Position numbers and translations under genes: made by a program. Under the pieces are notes generated by a model. The model did not search any database. It saw only the letters and a program-made list of their open reading frames with translations, and was not told where the DNA came from. A DNA stretch of 64,000 nucleotides from an uncultured bacterium (lineage in GTDB: Bacteria; Krumholzibacteriota; Krumholzibacteriia; LZORAL124-64-63), in the NCBI GenBank assembly GCA_903912525.1, contig CAIWHK010000040.1, positions 123,654 to 187,653 on the forward strand. Reading direction: 5' to 3'. Each line of letters opens with the position of its first letter. Position 1 is the first letter of the stretch. Below, in pieces: positions 53,596-62,149 of this stretch.

Positions 53596-56019
53596 CTACC
53601 CCCGCGAATCCGCCCTCTCCAGCAACCCCCGCACCCGCGCCATCAGCACTTCGGGCCGGAACGGCTTCTGCAAAAAATCTCCCGCGTCGCCGGCCACCTC
53701 GCGCAGGTCGCCGGCGTCGTCGGTGTAGCCGGAGATGAAGAGCACGCGCAGGCGCGGGCGTTCGGCCAGCAGGGCGACGGCCAGTTCGCGGCCGCCCATG
53801 CGCGGCATGACGACGTCGGTGATGAGCAGGTCGATGGCGCCGTCGTGGCGGCGGCTGACCGCAAGGGCGTCGACGCCGTCGCCGGCTTCGAGGACGCGGA
53901 AGCCGGCCATGGCCAGGTACTTCACGCTCAACTCGCGGACCAGGGGCTCGTCCTCGACGAAGAGCAGCGTGGCGGCGACGGGGCCGGTGCGCGGGGCGAT
54001 GGCGATCGGCTCGGCCTCGGTGACCGCGGCCACGCGCGGCAGGCAGATCGTGATGGTGGCGCCGTTGCCCGGCTCGCTGTCGATGGCGATGCCGCCGCCG
54101 CTCTGCTTGATGATGCCGTACACCGTCGAGAGGCCCAGGCCCGAGCCCTTGCTGCGCTCCTTGGTGGTGAAGAACGGGTCGAAGGCGCGGGCCTTCACCT
54201 CGGGCGGCATGCCCGTGCCGGTGTCGCGGACGGCCAGCTTCACGTAGGGGCCGGCGTGCAGGTCGACGTGTTCGGCGGCGTGGTCGGCGTCGAGGTCGAC
54301 GGGCTCGGTGGTGATGGTGATGGCGCCGCCGACGGGCATCGCGTCGCGCGCGTTGACGACCAGGTTCAGGATGACCTGTTCCATCTGGCCGCGGTCGACC
54401 AGGGCCCAGCTGCCGCGCGGGTCGGCGTCGATGTGCAGGTGCACGTCCTCGCCGATCAGGCGCTGCGTCATGTCAGCCAGCTGGCGCACGACGCCGCCCA
54501 GTTCGAGCACCTGCGGCGAGAGCAACTGCCGGCGGCTGTAGGCGAGCAATTGGCGGGTGAGGTTCGCGGCGCGCTCGGACGCCTTCAACACGCCCTGCGC
54601 ATACGCATGGGCCTGCTCGGTGGGCGGCAGCGAAGTGCGGATGAGCTCGGCGTAGCCGACGATCACCGTCAGCACGTTGTTGAAGTCGTGGGCGATGCCG
54701 CCGGCCAGCTGGCCCACGGCCTCGAGCCGCTGTGACTGGCGCAGCTGCTCCTCGAGGCTCTTCCAGGCGGTGATGTCGGCGATGGCGCCGTCCAGGCAGG
54801 TGACCGAGCCGTCGACCGCGCGCACGGCGGTGCTCGAGACCAGGCCCCAGAACTCGGAGCTGTCGCGGCGGCGGAAGCGGATCTCCTCGCTGCTGGTGAA
54901 GCCGCGCTCGGCCACCATCTGCATCAGCTCGTGGCGGCGCTGGCGGTCGGCGTGCAGGTCGAAGGCGTTGACGGCCAGCACCTGCTCGGGGCTGTCGTAG
55001 CCGAACATGCGGGCGAAGGCCTCGTTCACGTAGAGCAGGCGGCCGTCCGGCTGGCTGCGGTACAATCCTTCGTTCACGTTGCGGTGGATGGAGGCCAGCA
55101 GTTCGCGGCTCTCGTGCAGTTCCTCGCGGCTGCGCTCGCGCTCGCGCTCGGCGGCGCGACGCTCGGCCACCAGCGCCCCGAACAACAACGGCAGGCCGAC
55201 CAGCAGGAGTTCGAGCAATTGCAGCGCGACGTGGCGATCCTGCCGCGCGACGGCCAGGAACGGGCCCAGGCCGTTGGCCGTGGCCAGCGCGATGAGCACG
55301 GCTGCGAACGAGCCGGAGGTGACGGCGCCGCGGGGGCCGAAGTGCACGGCGGCGTAGAGCGACACCAGGACCGTCAGGTTCAGCATCATGATGCCGATGA
55401 CGCCGTCGGGGCCGGCCGCAAAGACGGCGGCGACCAGGCCGAGTTGGATCAGCGCGATGGAGACGACGATCGCCGCGCCGTCGCGCCGGTGCGCGGGCCG
55501 TGGCGCCGCCAGCCAGTTGACCGCCACCGGCAGCACGGCCAGCGCGCCGAGCGCATTCATGCGCCACCAGCCGCCCCAGCCGGAATAGAGCGGGATGCTC
55601 GGGTTGGTCCACGACAGGGAGCGACCCAGCCACGAGAAGAAGATGCTGCCGACCGGCGCCACGATGGCCGCGACCACGACGGCCAGCACGTCGCGCAGGC
55701 GTTCGAGCTGCGGACGGAAACCGAGGCGATGCAGGATGACGACGCCGATGACGGCCTCGGCCGTGCTGCCGAGCGCACCCGGGATCGCCACGTTCCAATG
55801 GTAGCCGATGAGGAGGCGGCCGAAGGTGGTCGTGACGAGGACCAGCCACCAGGTACGCAGGCCCATGAGCCACAGGCCGGCGAACGCGACGCCGGTGGGC
55901 AGCCACATGACGGCCTGGTCGAGGACGGAGTAGCCGAACTCCCTGGCCTGCGCGGCGATGAGCAGGGACGCCGCGAAGAGCAGCAGTTTGCCGACGTGAT
56001 GCCAGCGTTCTCGGGACAT
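53596..56019 (-). CDS. MASE1 hybrid histidine kinase: MASE1, PAS, HisKA, HATPase, REC
   Basis: 807 residues from ATG 56019. Eight or so membrane helices form a MASE1-like domain (about 1-290; SVLDQAVMWLPTGVAFAGLWL). A PAS domain (NEGLYRSQPDGRLLYVNEAF) follows, then HisKA (AGGIAHDFNNVLTVIVGYAEL), HATPase (NLVVNARDAM, DTGTGM, KGSGLGLST) and a C-terminal receiver (LLITDVVMPRMGG). An upstream frame to 56226 is open but would cross the dispersed repeat. The kinase type is common for aerobic or energy sensing; the signal is unknown. Confidence 0.92.
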   Translation of the reverse strand: MSRERWHHVGKLLLFAASLLIAAQAREFGYSVLDQAVMWLPTGVAFAGLWLMGLRTWWLVLVTTTFGRLLIGYHWNVAIPGALGSTAEAVIGVVILHRLGFRPQLERLRDVLAVVVAAIVAPVGSIFFSWLGRSLSWTNPSIPLYSGWGGWWRMNALGALAVLPVAVNWLAAPRPAHRRDGAAIVVSIALIQLGLVAAVFAAGPDGVIGIMMLNLTVLVSLYAAVHFGPRGAVTSGSFAAVLIALATANGLGPFLAVARQDRHVALQLLELLLVGLPLLFGALVAERRAAERERERSREELHESRELLASIHRNVNEGLYRSQPDGRLLYVNEAFARMFGYDSPEQVLAVNAFDLHADRQRRHELMQMVAERGFTSSEEIRFRRRDSSEFWGLVSSTAVRAVDGSVTCLDGAIADITAWKSLEEQLRQSQRLEAVGQLAGGIAHDFNNVLTVIVGYAELIRTSLPPTEQAHAYAQGVLKASERAANLTRQLLAYSRRQLLSPQVLELGGVVRQLADMTQRLIGEDVHLHIDADPRGSWALVDRGQMEQVILNLVVNARDAMPVGGAITITTEPVDLDADHAAEHVDLHAGPYVKLAVRDTGTGMPPEVKARAFDPFFTTKERSKGSGLGLSTVYGIIKQSGGGIAIDSEPGNGATITICLPRVAAVTEAEPIAIAPRTGPVAATLLFVEDEPLVRELSVKYLAMAGFRVLEAGDGVDALAVSRRHDGAIDLLITDVVMPRMGGRELAVALLAERPRLRVLFISGYTDDAGDLREVAGDAGDFLQKPFRPEVLMARVRGLLERADSRG

Positions 56020-56210
56020 GGCCGGGCGCGACCTCAGGTCGGGGCGAGGGGGCGGGCACCGGGGCACTGGGTCAGTGGGGCACCGGGGCGGAATGGGAAA
56101 GCATACCGGGGGCGGACGGGTGGCGTCAATGAGGACGGGTTTTCGGGTAGGGGCCGGCCAACACGGCGCTTGGCGGCGGGCCGAGTGGTGCGTGTGTCTC
56201 TTTGTAGTGA

Positions 56211-56230
56211 TTGGTTGATCTATCAACTAA
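56211..56230 (-). repeat. Second dispersed inverted repeat, copy 2
   Basis: TTGGTTGATCTATCAACTAA, one arm mismatch. It lies upstream of the MASE1 kinase and is preceded on the plus strand by a GTGTGTC tract. Confidence 0.85.
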
Positions 56231-56268
56231 ATGGGCGCGATTCGCACACTGGCGCGCACAAATCCGGG

Positions 56269-56297
56269 TTGCCGAAAAATTTGCTTTGGGGTAATAT
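56269..56297 (+). promoter_or_regulatory. Promoter of the PanAT-like pair with direct repeats
   Basis: TTGCCG, a 17-base spacer, and TAATAT. Direct repeats of ATTTGC-CTTTGG type at 56279 and 56308 flank the -10 box and may bind the antitoxin. Confidence 0.65.
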
Positions 56298-56365
56298 AGT
56301 GGTGAATATTTGCCTTTGGATAAATTGACGGAGGCCGATACCCATGTCAGCAAGGATGCGGAACA

Positions 56366-56740
56366 ATGAGCGGCGCATCTAGGTCGGAGGTCCGGGACTT
56401 CCTGCGAGACTTCAAGCGTGCGGCTCTCGCGGGTCAGGACCAAACCAAGTTCGAGGTCTGGAGCCGAGAGAAGAACCGGAGCGCACTGCCGGAATTGGGA
56501 ATGACTGAACGCAAGCGAGACCAGTGCCTGCTGGAATTGCAGCCCGAGGACTACTGTGCCGGCCCGCTCCCCGACGATGACGAAACCCGAGGCGGCCACG
56601 TCTGGATCTTCGGCAAGGAGATTCACGGTCACCTGGTCTACATAAAGCTGAAGATCGTCCTGGAAGAACCGTATGCGCGCGCGCAGTGCCTGTCGTTCCA
56701 CGAGGCCAAGTCGCGCCTGACATTTCCATTCCAGGAGTAA
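56366..56740 (+). CDS. Putative toxin of a PanAT/MqsRA-like pair
   Basis: 124 residues, Lys/Arg- and Glu-rich. The fold pattern is short: a helix (SEVRDFLRDFKRAAL), then strands FEVWSREKN and CLLELQPEDYCAGPLPDDDETRGGHVWIFGKEIHGHLVYIKLKIV, then AQCLSFHEA near the C terminus. This looks like proteins annotated as toxins upstream of MqsA/Panacea antitoxins. No catalytic residue can be named with confidence. The next gene, with zinc finger, helix-turn-helix and Panacea domain, starts 22 bases after its stop. Confidence 0.65.
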   Translation: MSGASRSEVRDFLRDFKRAALAGQDQTKFEVWSREKNRSALPELGMTERKRDQCLLELQPEDYCAGPLPDDDETRGGHVWIFGKEIHGHLVYIKLKIVLEEPYARAQCLSFHEAKSRLTFPFQE

Positions 56741-56762
56741 GTTGACCGGAGGGGGAACAAAT

Positions 56763-57770
56763 ATGAGGTCCTATTGCCCGTACTGCGAGAAGACGACGAG
56801 CGCGGCCGTGGTGGACGCTGTCGTGCCGCACACGATCAAGGGCGTCGAGATAGCCGTCGAGGCCAAACTTGTGAAGTGCGAGGAATGCGGGAACGAGTTC
56901 AACAGCCCGGAACTCGGCCAGGATATCGCCGAGATGGCGCTGCACGCCTATCGCGCGAAAGCCGACCTGCTGACGCCCGACGCCATTCGGGCGTTCAGGG
57001 CGGCCTTTGACCTGACGCAGCAAGAGCTTGCCCGCTTGCTGGGATGGGGCATCGCGACATTGAGCCGCTACGAGAACGGGGCGATTCAGGACGAGGCGCA
57101 CGACAGGGCGCTGCGCATGATCATGCGGCCCGAGGCGCTGATGGCGGAAGTGCGCCGCAATCCCGATGCCCTGAGCGCGCCAAGGCGTGACGCCGTCCTT
57201 TCGCGCCTTCGCAACCGCACCTACGAATCGGCCGCGTACCTTTCATTCATCCGGGACTACCGGGCCGACTACGAGCCCGACATCCGCAGCGGCTACCGCG
57301 CGTTCGATCCCGATCGATTCACGGCCATGGCCGCGCACTTCTGCAAAGAACCCGGCGTGCCGCGGACGAAGCTGAACAAGCTCCTGTGGTATGCCGATTT
57401 CAACAACTACCGAGACAGTACCGTATCGATTTCTGGCGCACGGTATGCGCACCTGCCGCATGGGCCGGCGCCGGACAACTACGACGCTTTGCTCACCTAC
57501 CTGACGAGCGTGCGCGACGTCCTTCAGTGCCGAGAGGAGTCGGCCGGGCCTTATGTATGGGAAGTGCTCGTGAGCAATGTTGCGCCGGACTATGCGCTGT
57601 TCTCGAATCGCGAACTGCGCGTCCTGACGGCAGTGGCGGAGCACTTCAAGGAGACGAAGGCGGGCGAGATCAGCGAAGTCTCGCATCGCGAGAGCGGGTA
57701 CAGGGCGACCAGGGATGGAGAGATCATCTCCTACGAGTATGCGGACGAGATGCTGGTGAAACTTGAATAG
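56763..57770 (+). CDS. MqsA-like zinc-finger/HTH antitoxin fused to a Panacea (SocA-like) domain
   Basis: 335 residues. Zinc ligands are C5-x-x-C8 and C39-x-x-C42. An XRE helix-turn-helix follows (FRAAFDLTQQELARLLGWGIATLSRYENG, about 78-110). The C-terminal half (150-335) resembles the Panacea/DUF4065 domain: NKLLWYADFNNYRDSTVSISGARYAHLPHGPAPDNYDALL. Panacea domains neutralise diverse toxins. ATG 56763 has GGAGGGGG upstream; a TTG at 56742 is less likely. A variant palindrome lies 11 bases after the stop. Confidence 0.88.
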   Translation: MRSYCPYCEKTTSAAVVDAVVPHTIKGVEIAVEAKLVKCEECGNEFNSPELGQDIAEMALHAYRAKADLLTPDAIRAFRAAFDLTQQELARLLGWGIATLSRYENGAIQDEAHDRALRMIMRPEALMAEVRRNPDALSAPRRDAVLSRLRNRTYESAAYLSFIRDYRADYEPDIRSGYRAFDPDRFTAMAAHFCKEPGVPRTKLNKLLWYADFNNYRDSTVSISGARYAHLPHGPAPDNYDALLTYLTSVRDVLQCREESAGPYVWEVLVSNVAPDYALFSNRELRVLTAVAEHFKETKAGEISEVSHRESGYRATRDGEIISYEYADEMLVKLE

Positions 57771-57781
57771 TCGGTAGCTGG

Positions 57782-57799
57782 AGTTGCGCCGGCGCAAGT
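57782..57799. repeat. Palindrome copy 22 (variant left arm AGTT)
   Basis: Between the Panacea antitoxin gene and the ADP-ribosyltransferase-like gene. Confidence 0.92.
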
Positions 57800-57854
57800 G
57801 GCGCGAGTCCGAGAAACCACGGCGCCGTCGCCCCTGATCGTGTTTGGAGCCACC

Positions 57855-58448
57855 ATGCCCACCAACAAAATCGACGCCTGGTCGATCCTGGCCGCCGAAG
57901 CCTCCGCGTTCGGCCGCAACTGGGGTCGCTACGGCGCGCCGTCCGATGCCGTCGAGTTCCGGACCGAAGCGGAAGCCTCGCTGCCTTCGCCGGCGCTGCC
58001 AGCCGGGGACGTGCCGGAAGAGATCCGCAGCATGATCATCGGTATGGACGAGGCGATCCGGGCGGCCGGGCTCCTGCCTGAGCCCTGCAGCGCGTGGATC
58101 GGGCTCGAACTGCCGCCCGAGGCCGGCGGGTTCCCGTTCCCGCTCGAGGTCGGCCGGCACTTCTGCCTGGTTGGATTCGTGTCGGCATCGCTGTTGCCGT
58201 CGCCGGCGGTGTTCGCGGCCGGGCCGCATGGGGCGCTGCTCCATGTCCGTCTTGCGGCGGCGTTGCCGATGACGGGCGAGTTGCAGAAGCCGGGCGAGAT
58301 GGAAGTCGTGCCGCCGCGCAACTCGTGCTTCCGGGTGAAGGCGGTCCATCGGGATGTGGTTGTTGCGGACGAACATGGGCGCGCGTGGGAGCGGTCGGTG
58401 GTGGAGGGGGTTCAGGTGCCGATGGAGGCGTTTGGGCGGCAGGTTTAA
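57855..58448 (+). CDS. Possible ADP-ribosyltransferase-like protein with a degenerate first motif
   Basis: 197 residues. The second half resembles the ADP-ribosyl-exotoxin fold: GFVSASLLPSPAVFAAG (S109-A-S111 in place of the S-T-S motif), GALLHVRL, then E148-M-E150 followed by VVPPRNSCFRV, which matches the ExE loop and its next strand. The usual first motif Y-R-G-L appears as W81-I82-G-L-E-L, so the NAD-binding arginine seems replaced by isoleucine. ATG 57855 follows GGAG. If the reading is right, it is an inactive or altered transferase. Family assignment is tentative. Confidence 0.5.
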   Translation: MPTNKIDAWSILAAEASAFGRNWGRYGAPSDAVEFRTEAEASLPSPALPAGDVPEEIRSMIIGMDEAIRAAGLLPEPCSAWIGLELPPEAGGFPFPLEVGRHFCLVGFVSASLLPSPAVFAAGPHGALLHVRLAAALPMTGELQKPGEMEVVPPRNSCFRVKAVHRDVVVADEHGRAWERSVVEGVQVPMEAFGRQV

Positions 58449-58510
58449 CGGGGACGTGCCTGCGGTGTGGTGGGGCCGCCGGCAGAGCGGTGTGTGTCAT
58501 TTTTTGGCGA

Positions 58511-58530
58511 TTGGTTGACCTATCAACCAA
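58511..58530 (-). repeat. Second dispersed inverted repeat, copy 3
   Basis: Perfect TTGGTTGACCTATCAACCAA, preceded on the plus strand by GTGTGTGTC and a T-run. Confidence 0.9.
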
Positions 58531-58599
58531 GTGGGCGGGATGCGCAAAAGAGCCGCGGACGGTCCTTTCGGGGGCCTGATTCCAGCCTGCGGCCTGGCG

Positions 58600-58617
58600 A
58601 CTTGCGCCGGCGCAAGT
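58600..58617. repeat. Palindrome copy 23 (perfect)
   Basis: Seventy bases right of the second-repeat copy 3. Confidence 0.97.
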
Positions 58618-58808
58618 TCCGCGCGATCAACTGCATATATGACAACAAGTTGTAGGCGCTGCTGTCCGCTGGGCCCTGCTGAATACCAAGTTTATCCAAT
58701 TTGGCTAAACTGGGGTAAGTTTGGTCAAACTCGTTCGCTCCACGCCAGGTGTGAGTGCGGCGGGCGGACTCGGCGCCTTGAGCTTAAAGAGAAAAATTCT
58801 CGTTCGCG

Positions 58809-58864
58809 TTGGTCGTGTTCCGAAATCGTGGTACAATACTGGCATAACTCGTGAAAATTTCACG
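58809..58864 (+). promoter_or_regulatory. Promoter and palindromic operator of the AAA cassette
   Basis: TTGGTC, a 17-base spacer, and TACAAT, then the palindrome CGTGAAA-A-TTTCACG (58850-58864) at the expected start of transcription, 14 bp before the ATG. The arrangement suggests repression. Confidence 0.7.
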
Positions 58865-58878
58865 ATCATGGGGCCGTC

Positions 58879-60072
58879 ATGCTGATCCGCTTCGAACTGG
58901 AAAACTGGCAGTCGTTCCGCAGCCGCACGGAGTTCTCCTTCGTCGCCAGCCGTGAGCGCCAGCACAGCGATCGGCTGCCGCGACTGCCCAAGCTGGACCT
59001 GCGCGTGCTGCCCGTGGCCGCCGTGTATGGCGCCAACGCCTCGGGCAAATCGAACCTTTTCAGGGCCCTGGGCTTCGCGCGCGCGCTGATCGTGGACGGG
59101 ACGCAGACCGATGCGCGCATCCGCGTCGAGCCGTTCCGCCTGGGGCGCGGCACGCAGGACAGGCCGACGCGATTCCGCTTCGAGATCCTGGCCGATGGAA
59201 TCGTGTACGAATTCGGATTCGCGGTGGACGCCACGTCGGTGCGCGAGGAGTGGCTGCTGGAGATCACGTCCGGCTCCGAGCGTCCGCTGTACCGACGCCG
59301 TGGCGAGGCGATCGAGTTCGGACCGTCGCTGAGCGGTGACGCGTTCCTTGAATTCGCCCACCGGGGGACGCGCGACAACCAACTCTTCCTGACCAACGCC
59401 GTCAGCCAGAAGGTCGACCGCTTCAAGCCGGTGTACGACTGGTTCCGCAACGGCCTCGTGCTCGTGTCGCCTGAATCGACCTTCGGCCGCATGGATTTGT
59501 TCGTCGAGGAAGGAAGCTCGCGTTCGCAGCTGATGGACGAGATGCTCGAGCGCCTGGACACGGGAATCGTGCACCTCGAGGGCGAGGAGCTTGATCTCGA
59601 CGGTATGCGCGTGGTCGCCCAGCACCGGCACGAAGATGGCAGCCTGGCCCGGTTCGAGATCGCCAGCGAGTCGGCCGGCACGCGGCGTATCCTCGACCTG
59701 CTGCCGGCGTTCCTGGACCTGGCCGGCGGCGACGGGTCGCGGGTGTACGTGATCGACGAACTGGACCGGAGCCTTCACACGCTGCTGACGCGGCGGCTCC
59801 TGGAGATGTTCCTGGCGGCGTCGGGGCCGGACACGCGCGGCCAACTGCTGTTCTCAACGCATGACCTGCTGCTGATGGACCAGAGCCTGATGCGGCGGGA
59901 CGAGATGTGGGTGACGGAGCGGAACGGGCGGGGCGAGTCGACGCTGATTGCATTCAGCGATTACAAGGATGTCCGGTACGACAAGGATATCCGGAAGAGC
60001 TACCTGCAGGGGCGGTTGGGGGGCGTGCCCCGAATGTGGCCGACTGACGTCCTTCCGGCGAACGAAGACTAA
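58879..60072 (+). CDS. AAA15/21-family ATPase (RloA/OLD-like)
   Basis: 397 residues. N-terminal LIRFELENWQSFRSRTEFSF is the usual start of this SMC/OLD-like group. Walker A is GANASGKS (52-59). A long helical middle follows; the signature region SESAGTRRIL is near 260, Walker B VYVIDELDRS near 292, and the switch His is in LLFSTHDLLLM. No TOPRIM nuclease domain is attached. Such ATPases are common in phage-defence modules, with a separate effector. The regulated promoter and the three following genes support a cassette. Confidence 0.9.
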   Translation: MLIRFELENWQSFRSRTEFSFVASRERQHSDRLPRLPKLDLRVLPVAAVYGANASGKSNLFRALGFARALIVDGTQTDARIRVEPFRLGRGTQDRPTRFRFEILADGIVYEFGFAVDATSVREEWLLEITSGSERPLYRRRGEAIEFGPSLSGDAFLEFAHRGTRDNQLFLTNAVSQKVDRFKPVYDWFRNGLVLVSPESTFGRMDLFVEEGSSRSQLMDEMLERLDTGIVHLEGEELDLDGMRVVAQHRHEDGSLARFEIASESAGTRRILDLLPAFLDLAGGDGSRVYVIDELDRSLHTLLTRRLLEMFLAASGPDTRGQLLFSTHDLLLMDQSLMRRDEMWVTERNGRGESTLIAFSDYKDVRYDKDIRKSYLQGRLGGVPRMWPTDVLPANED

Positions 60073-60248
60073 CTCCCGATCTATTGGGCAGTTGGAGCAG
60101 CGCGGGCTGACGATTGGGCCCACGGTCCCCTGGGTCAGGCCGGCGGGATCAATCAACGGTTGCGGCCTGCGCCGATGTTGGAGAGAATTTGAATCGCGAT
60201 GGATCTGGACAGAACGGCAAAGGTCCCGGAACCCGGGGTCAGGCAGGC

Positions 60249-61088
60249 ATGTTGGACGCGCATATGACGCCACTACCGGATTTCGAACGCCCGCCACTCG
60301 TTGAAGTGGCGCTGTCCGTTCAGTTCAATCGACTGGAATCGATGCGCGCGGTGGACCTCGGGCTGCTGTGGGCGGCATTTCGCGATCGGTACCCGCATTG
60401 CGAGGAGATGCCGCCGCTGGAGCCGATCATCGAGAGTTTCGGCGGTCGGGTGAACCAGAGTCCCGGGATCCAGGTCGAGGTCCTGCGCGGGTTCGTCCCG
60501 CGGTTGTGGCTGGTCGACGAGAGCGGTTCGGGACTGGTGCAGGTGCAACCCGACAGGTTCGCCTACAACTGGCGTGCCGCCGCCGGCGATGTCTATCCTC
60601 GGTATTCCCAGGTGCGCGAGCGTTTCCAGCGCGAATTCGACGTGTTCCGCACGTTTGTCGCCACGCACCTGAAGGCTGCTATCGAGCCGAACCTGTGTGA
60701 AGTCGCTTACGTCAACATCATCCCGTCCGGGGACGGCGAGTACGCTGCCGGGGAACTGGACAAGGTCCTGACGTGCTTTGCACCCCGCACCAGTGACGGG
60801 TATCTGGCGGCGCCCGCGAGCGTGAGTCTCGACCTGCGATACCCCGTGGCCGGGGCGGCCGGGGCGCCGGCCGGGAGCCTGCAGGTGAGCGCGAAGCCCG
60901 TCGTGTCCCACGCGGACGGCCAGTCCCGGCTCATGCTCGACCTGGTGGCGCGATCCCTGCCGGCAACCGGTGATGTGGAAGGCATTCTGGCCTGCTTCGA
61001 CCTGGGCCGCGAAACGATCGTTCGCGCCTTCGCATCGCTGACCACGCCCGAGATGCATGACCTGTGGGGGCGCCGTGACAACCAGTAG
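60249..61088 (+). CDS. TIGR04255-family protein
   Basis: 279 residues. The N terminus has the family pattern FERPPLVEVALSVQFNRLE, then LLWAAFRDRYP, and later EVAYVNIIP with a C-terminal ACFDLGRETIVRAFASLTTPEMHDLWGR. The family is sporadic in bacteria and of unknown function. The ATG at 60249 is the first with the conserved start; ATG 60264 is possible. It lies 176 bp after the AAA gene; the gap has no obvious terminator. The next gene starts around its stop, suggesting an operon. Confidence 0.82.
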   Translation: MLDAHMTPLPDFERPPLVEVALSVQFNRLESMRAVDLGLLWAAFRDRYPHCEEMPPLEPIIESFGGRVNQSPGIQVEVLRGFVPRLWLVDESGSGLVQVQPDRFAYNWRAAAGDVYPRYSQVRERFQREFDVFRTFVATHLKAAIEPNLCEVAYVNIIPSGDGEYAAGELDKVLTCFAPRTSDGYLAAPASVSLDLRYPVAGAAGAPAGSLQVSAKPVVSHADGQSRLMLDLVARSLPATGDVEGILACFDLGRETIVRAFASLTTPEMHDLWGRRDNQ

Positions 61089-61632
61089 CACCACGGCAGT
61101 GAAACCGACACGCATGAGGGTCGACCAGGACTACGCCCCCCAGGCGTGGATGCCGCTTTTCGATTCCGGCAGCACGATGACTGGTCGCTCGATGAGGGGT
61201 CGCGCGCTGCAGGTCGGAACAGCCGTGACCTACGCCCATCCGCAGATGAGGATCACCGTGGGCGGCGACGCACCGGACTGGATTCACAGTACCGTGCGGT
61301 CGACGATCAGCCTTCTGTCGTTGGGCGAGAATTGGGATTCGCGCGGCGCCCGCGCGGTATCGCCCAAGAGTGTCGAGGAAGTCGTTCGTCTTCTCCACCG
61401 TACGGCGGAACTGCCCCTGCCGAGGCCCAGTGTCGTGCCGACGTGCGACGGCCGGATCCAGGTCGAGTGGCACACGCATGGCGTCGACCTGGAGATCGAG
61501 AGCCTGGGTGCGGATCGTTTTCGGCTCTATTTCTGCAATGATGCTGAAGGCGTGGAGACCGAGACGGACCTGACCTCGGAGTCCATTGCGAAAGACATGC
61601 ACCTGCGCCTCCTGGCGCAGCGCGGTTTCTGA
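61075..61632 (+). CDS. NWDS-motif protein of unknown function
   Basis: 185 residues from GTG 61075, overlapping the previous stop by 14 bases; ATG 61114 is an alternative. The central block LLSLGENWDSRGARAVSPKSV and the strand RIQVEWHTHGVDLEIES are recognisable features of small proteins that often follow TIGR04255 genes. A Pro-rich segment (LPLPRPSVVPTCDG) joins them. No catalytic residues are clear. The association is from memory of the family context; its function is unknown. Confidence 0.7.
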   Translation: MTTSSTTAVKPTRMRVDQDYAPQAWMPLFDSGSTMTGRSMRGRALQVGTAVTYAHPQMRITVGGDAPDWIHSTVRSTISLLSLGENWDSRGARAVSPKSVEEVVRLLHRTAELPLPRPSVVPTCDGRIQVEWHTHGVDLEIESLGADRFRLYFCNDAEGVETETDLTSESIAKDMHLRLLAQRGF

Positions 61633-61648
61633 CAAGGACGCGCTCATT

Positions 61649-61930
61649 TTGATCCCCTACGGCGACGACAAGACCATTGCCGATCCGGATCCGCTGTGGC
61701 GACGTGTGCCACCCGCCATGGTTGTCTTCGACGACAACCTGGGCCGGAAGCGGCCTTCGAGTTCCGCGTTCAGCAACGGCCGGGGCGAGACGCCCATGTC
61801 GGTGATTCTCGGGCGTGAGCTCCTGCAGTCGGGGCGGCCTGCGCATGCGCTGGTCTGCGGTCGCAAGACACGGGGCATCCAGAGCCGTTTGGCCAAGATG
61901 TCGACTTGGGTGATTTCGCCGGGGATGTGA
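61649..61930 (+). CDS. RPSS-motif protein, probably internally shortened
   Basis: 93 residues from TTG 61649, with AAGGA upstream; an earlier TTG (61586) would overlap the preceding gene. The core reads LWRRVPPAMVVFDDNLGRKRPSSSAFSN and MSVILGREL, then AHALVCGRKTRGIQSRLAK to the end. Proteins of this pattern usually have an extra 25 or so residues between the ILGREL and AHALV parts, so this copy seems to have an in-frame deletion. It is the last gene of the cassette. Function unknown. Confidence 0.6.
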   Translation: MIPYGDDKTIADPDPLWRRVPPAMVVFDDNLGRKRPSSSAFSNGRGETPMSVILGRELLQSGRPAHALVCGRKTRGIQSRLAKMSTWVISPGM

Positions 61931-61984
61931 CGGTCGCGCCGGCAGAGCGACGGATGACCGGGTTTGCCGCCGGCGCTGCCGGGG

Positions 61985-62002
61985 ACTTGCGCCGGCGCAA
62001 GT
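61985..62002. repeat. Palindrome copy 24 (perfect)
   Basis: Fifty-five bases after the end of the cassette. Confidence 0.97.
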
Positions 62003-62061
62003 GTGCAGCGCCAACGGTTGAGACCCGGGGCGGCTGTGAGGTGGATGTGTCTTCGGGCCGA

Positions 62062-62081
62062 TTGGTTGACCTATCAACCAA
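62062..62081 (-). repeat. Second dispersed inverted repeat, copy 4
   Basis: Perfect TTGGTTGACCTATCAACCAA with GATGTGTC upstream on the plus strand, lying between palindromes 24 and 25. Confidence 0.9.
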
Positions 62082-62149
62082 ATCGGTGAAATCTCGCGCC
62101 CCACGCGAATGCCCTCTTCGGGGTCACGACTCAGAACCGTGAGCCGCCG

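Larger units (their letters stand above)
58449..58878. other. Intergenic region with repeats and dyads upstream of the AAA gene
   Basis: No gene. It holds dispersed repeat copy 3, palindrome copy 23, an AT-rich stretch with dyads AGTTTA-N11-TAAACT (58689-58711) and AGTTTG-GT-CAAACT (58718-58731), and the promoter of the AAA gene. Confidence 0.6.

Noticed and set aside
56211..62081. Integron attC sites
   Set aside because: The inverted repeats contain GTTGA and TCAAC but lack the attC box pattern, and no integrase gene is visible.
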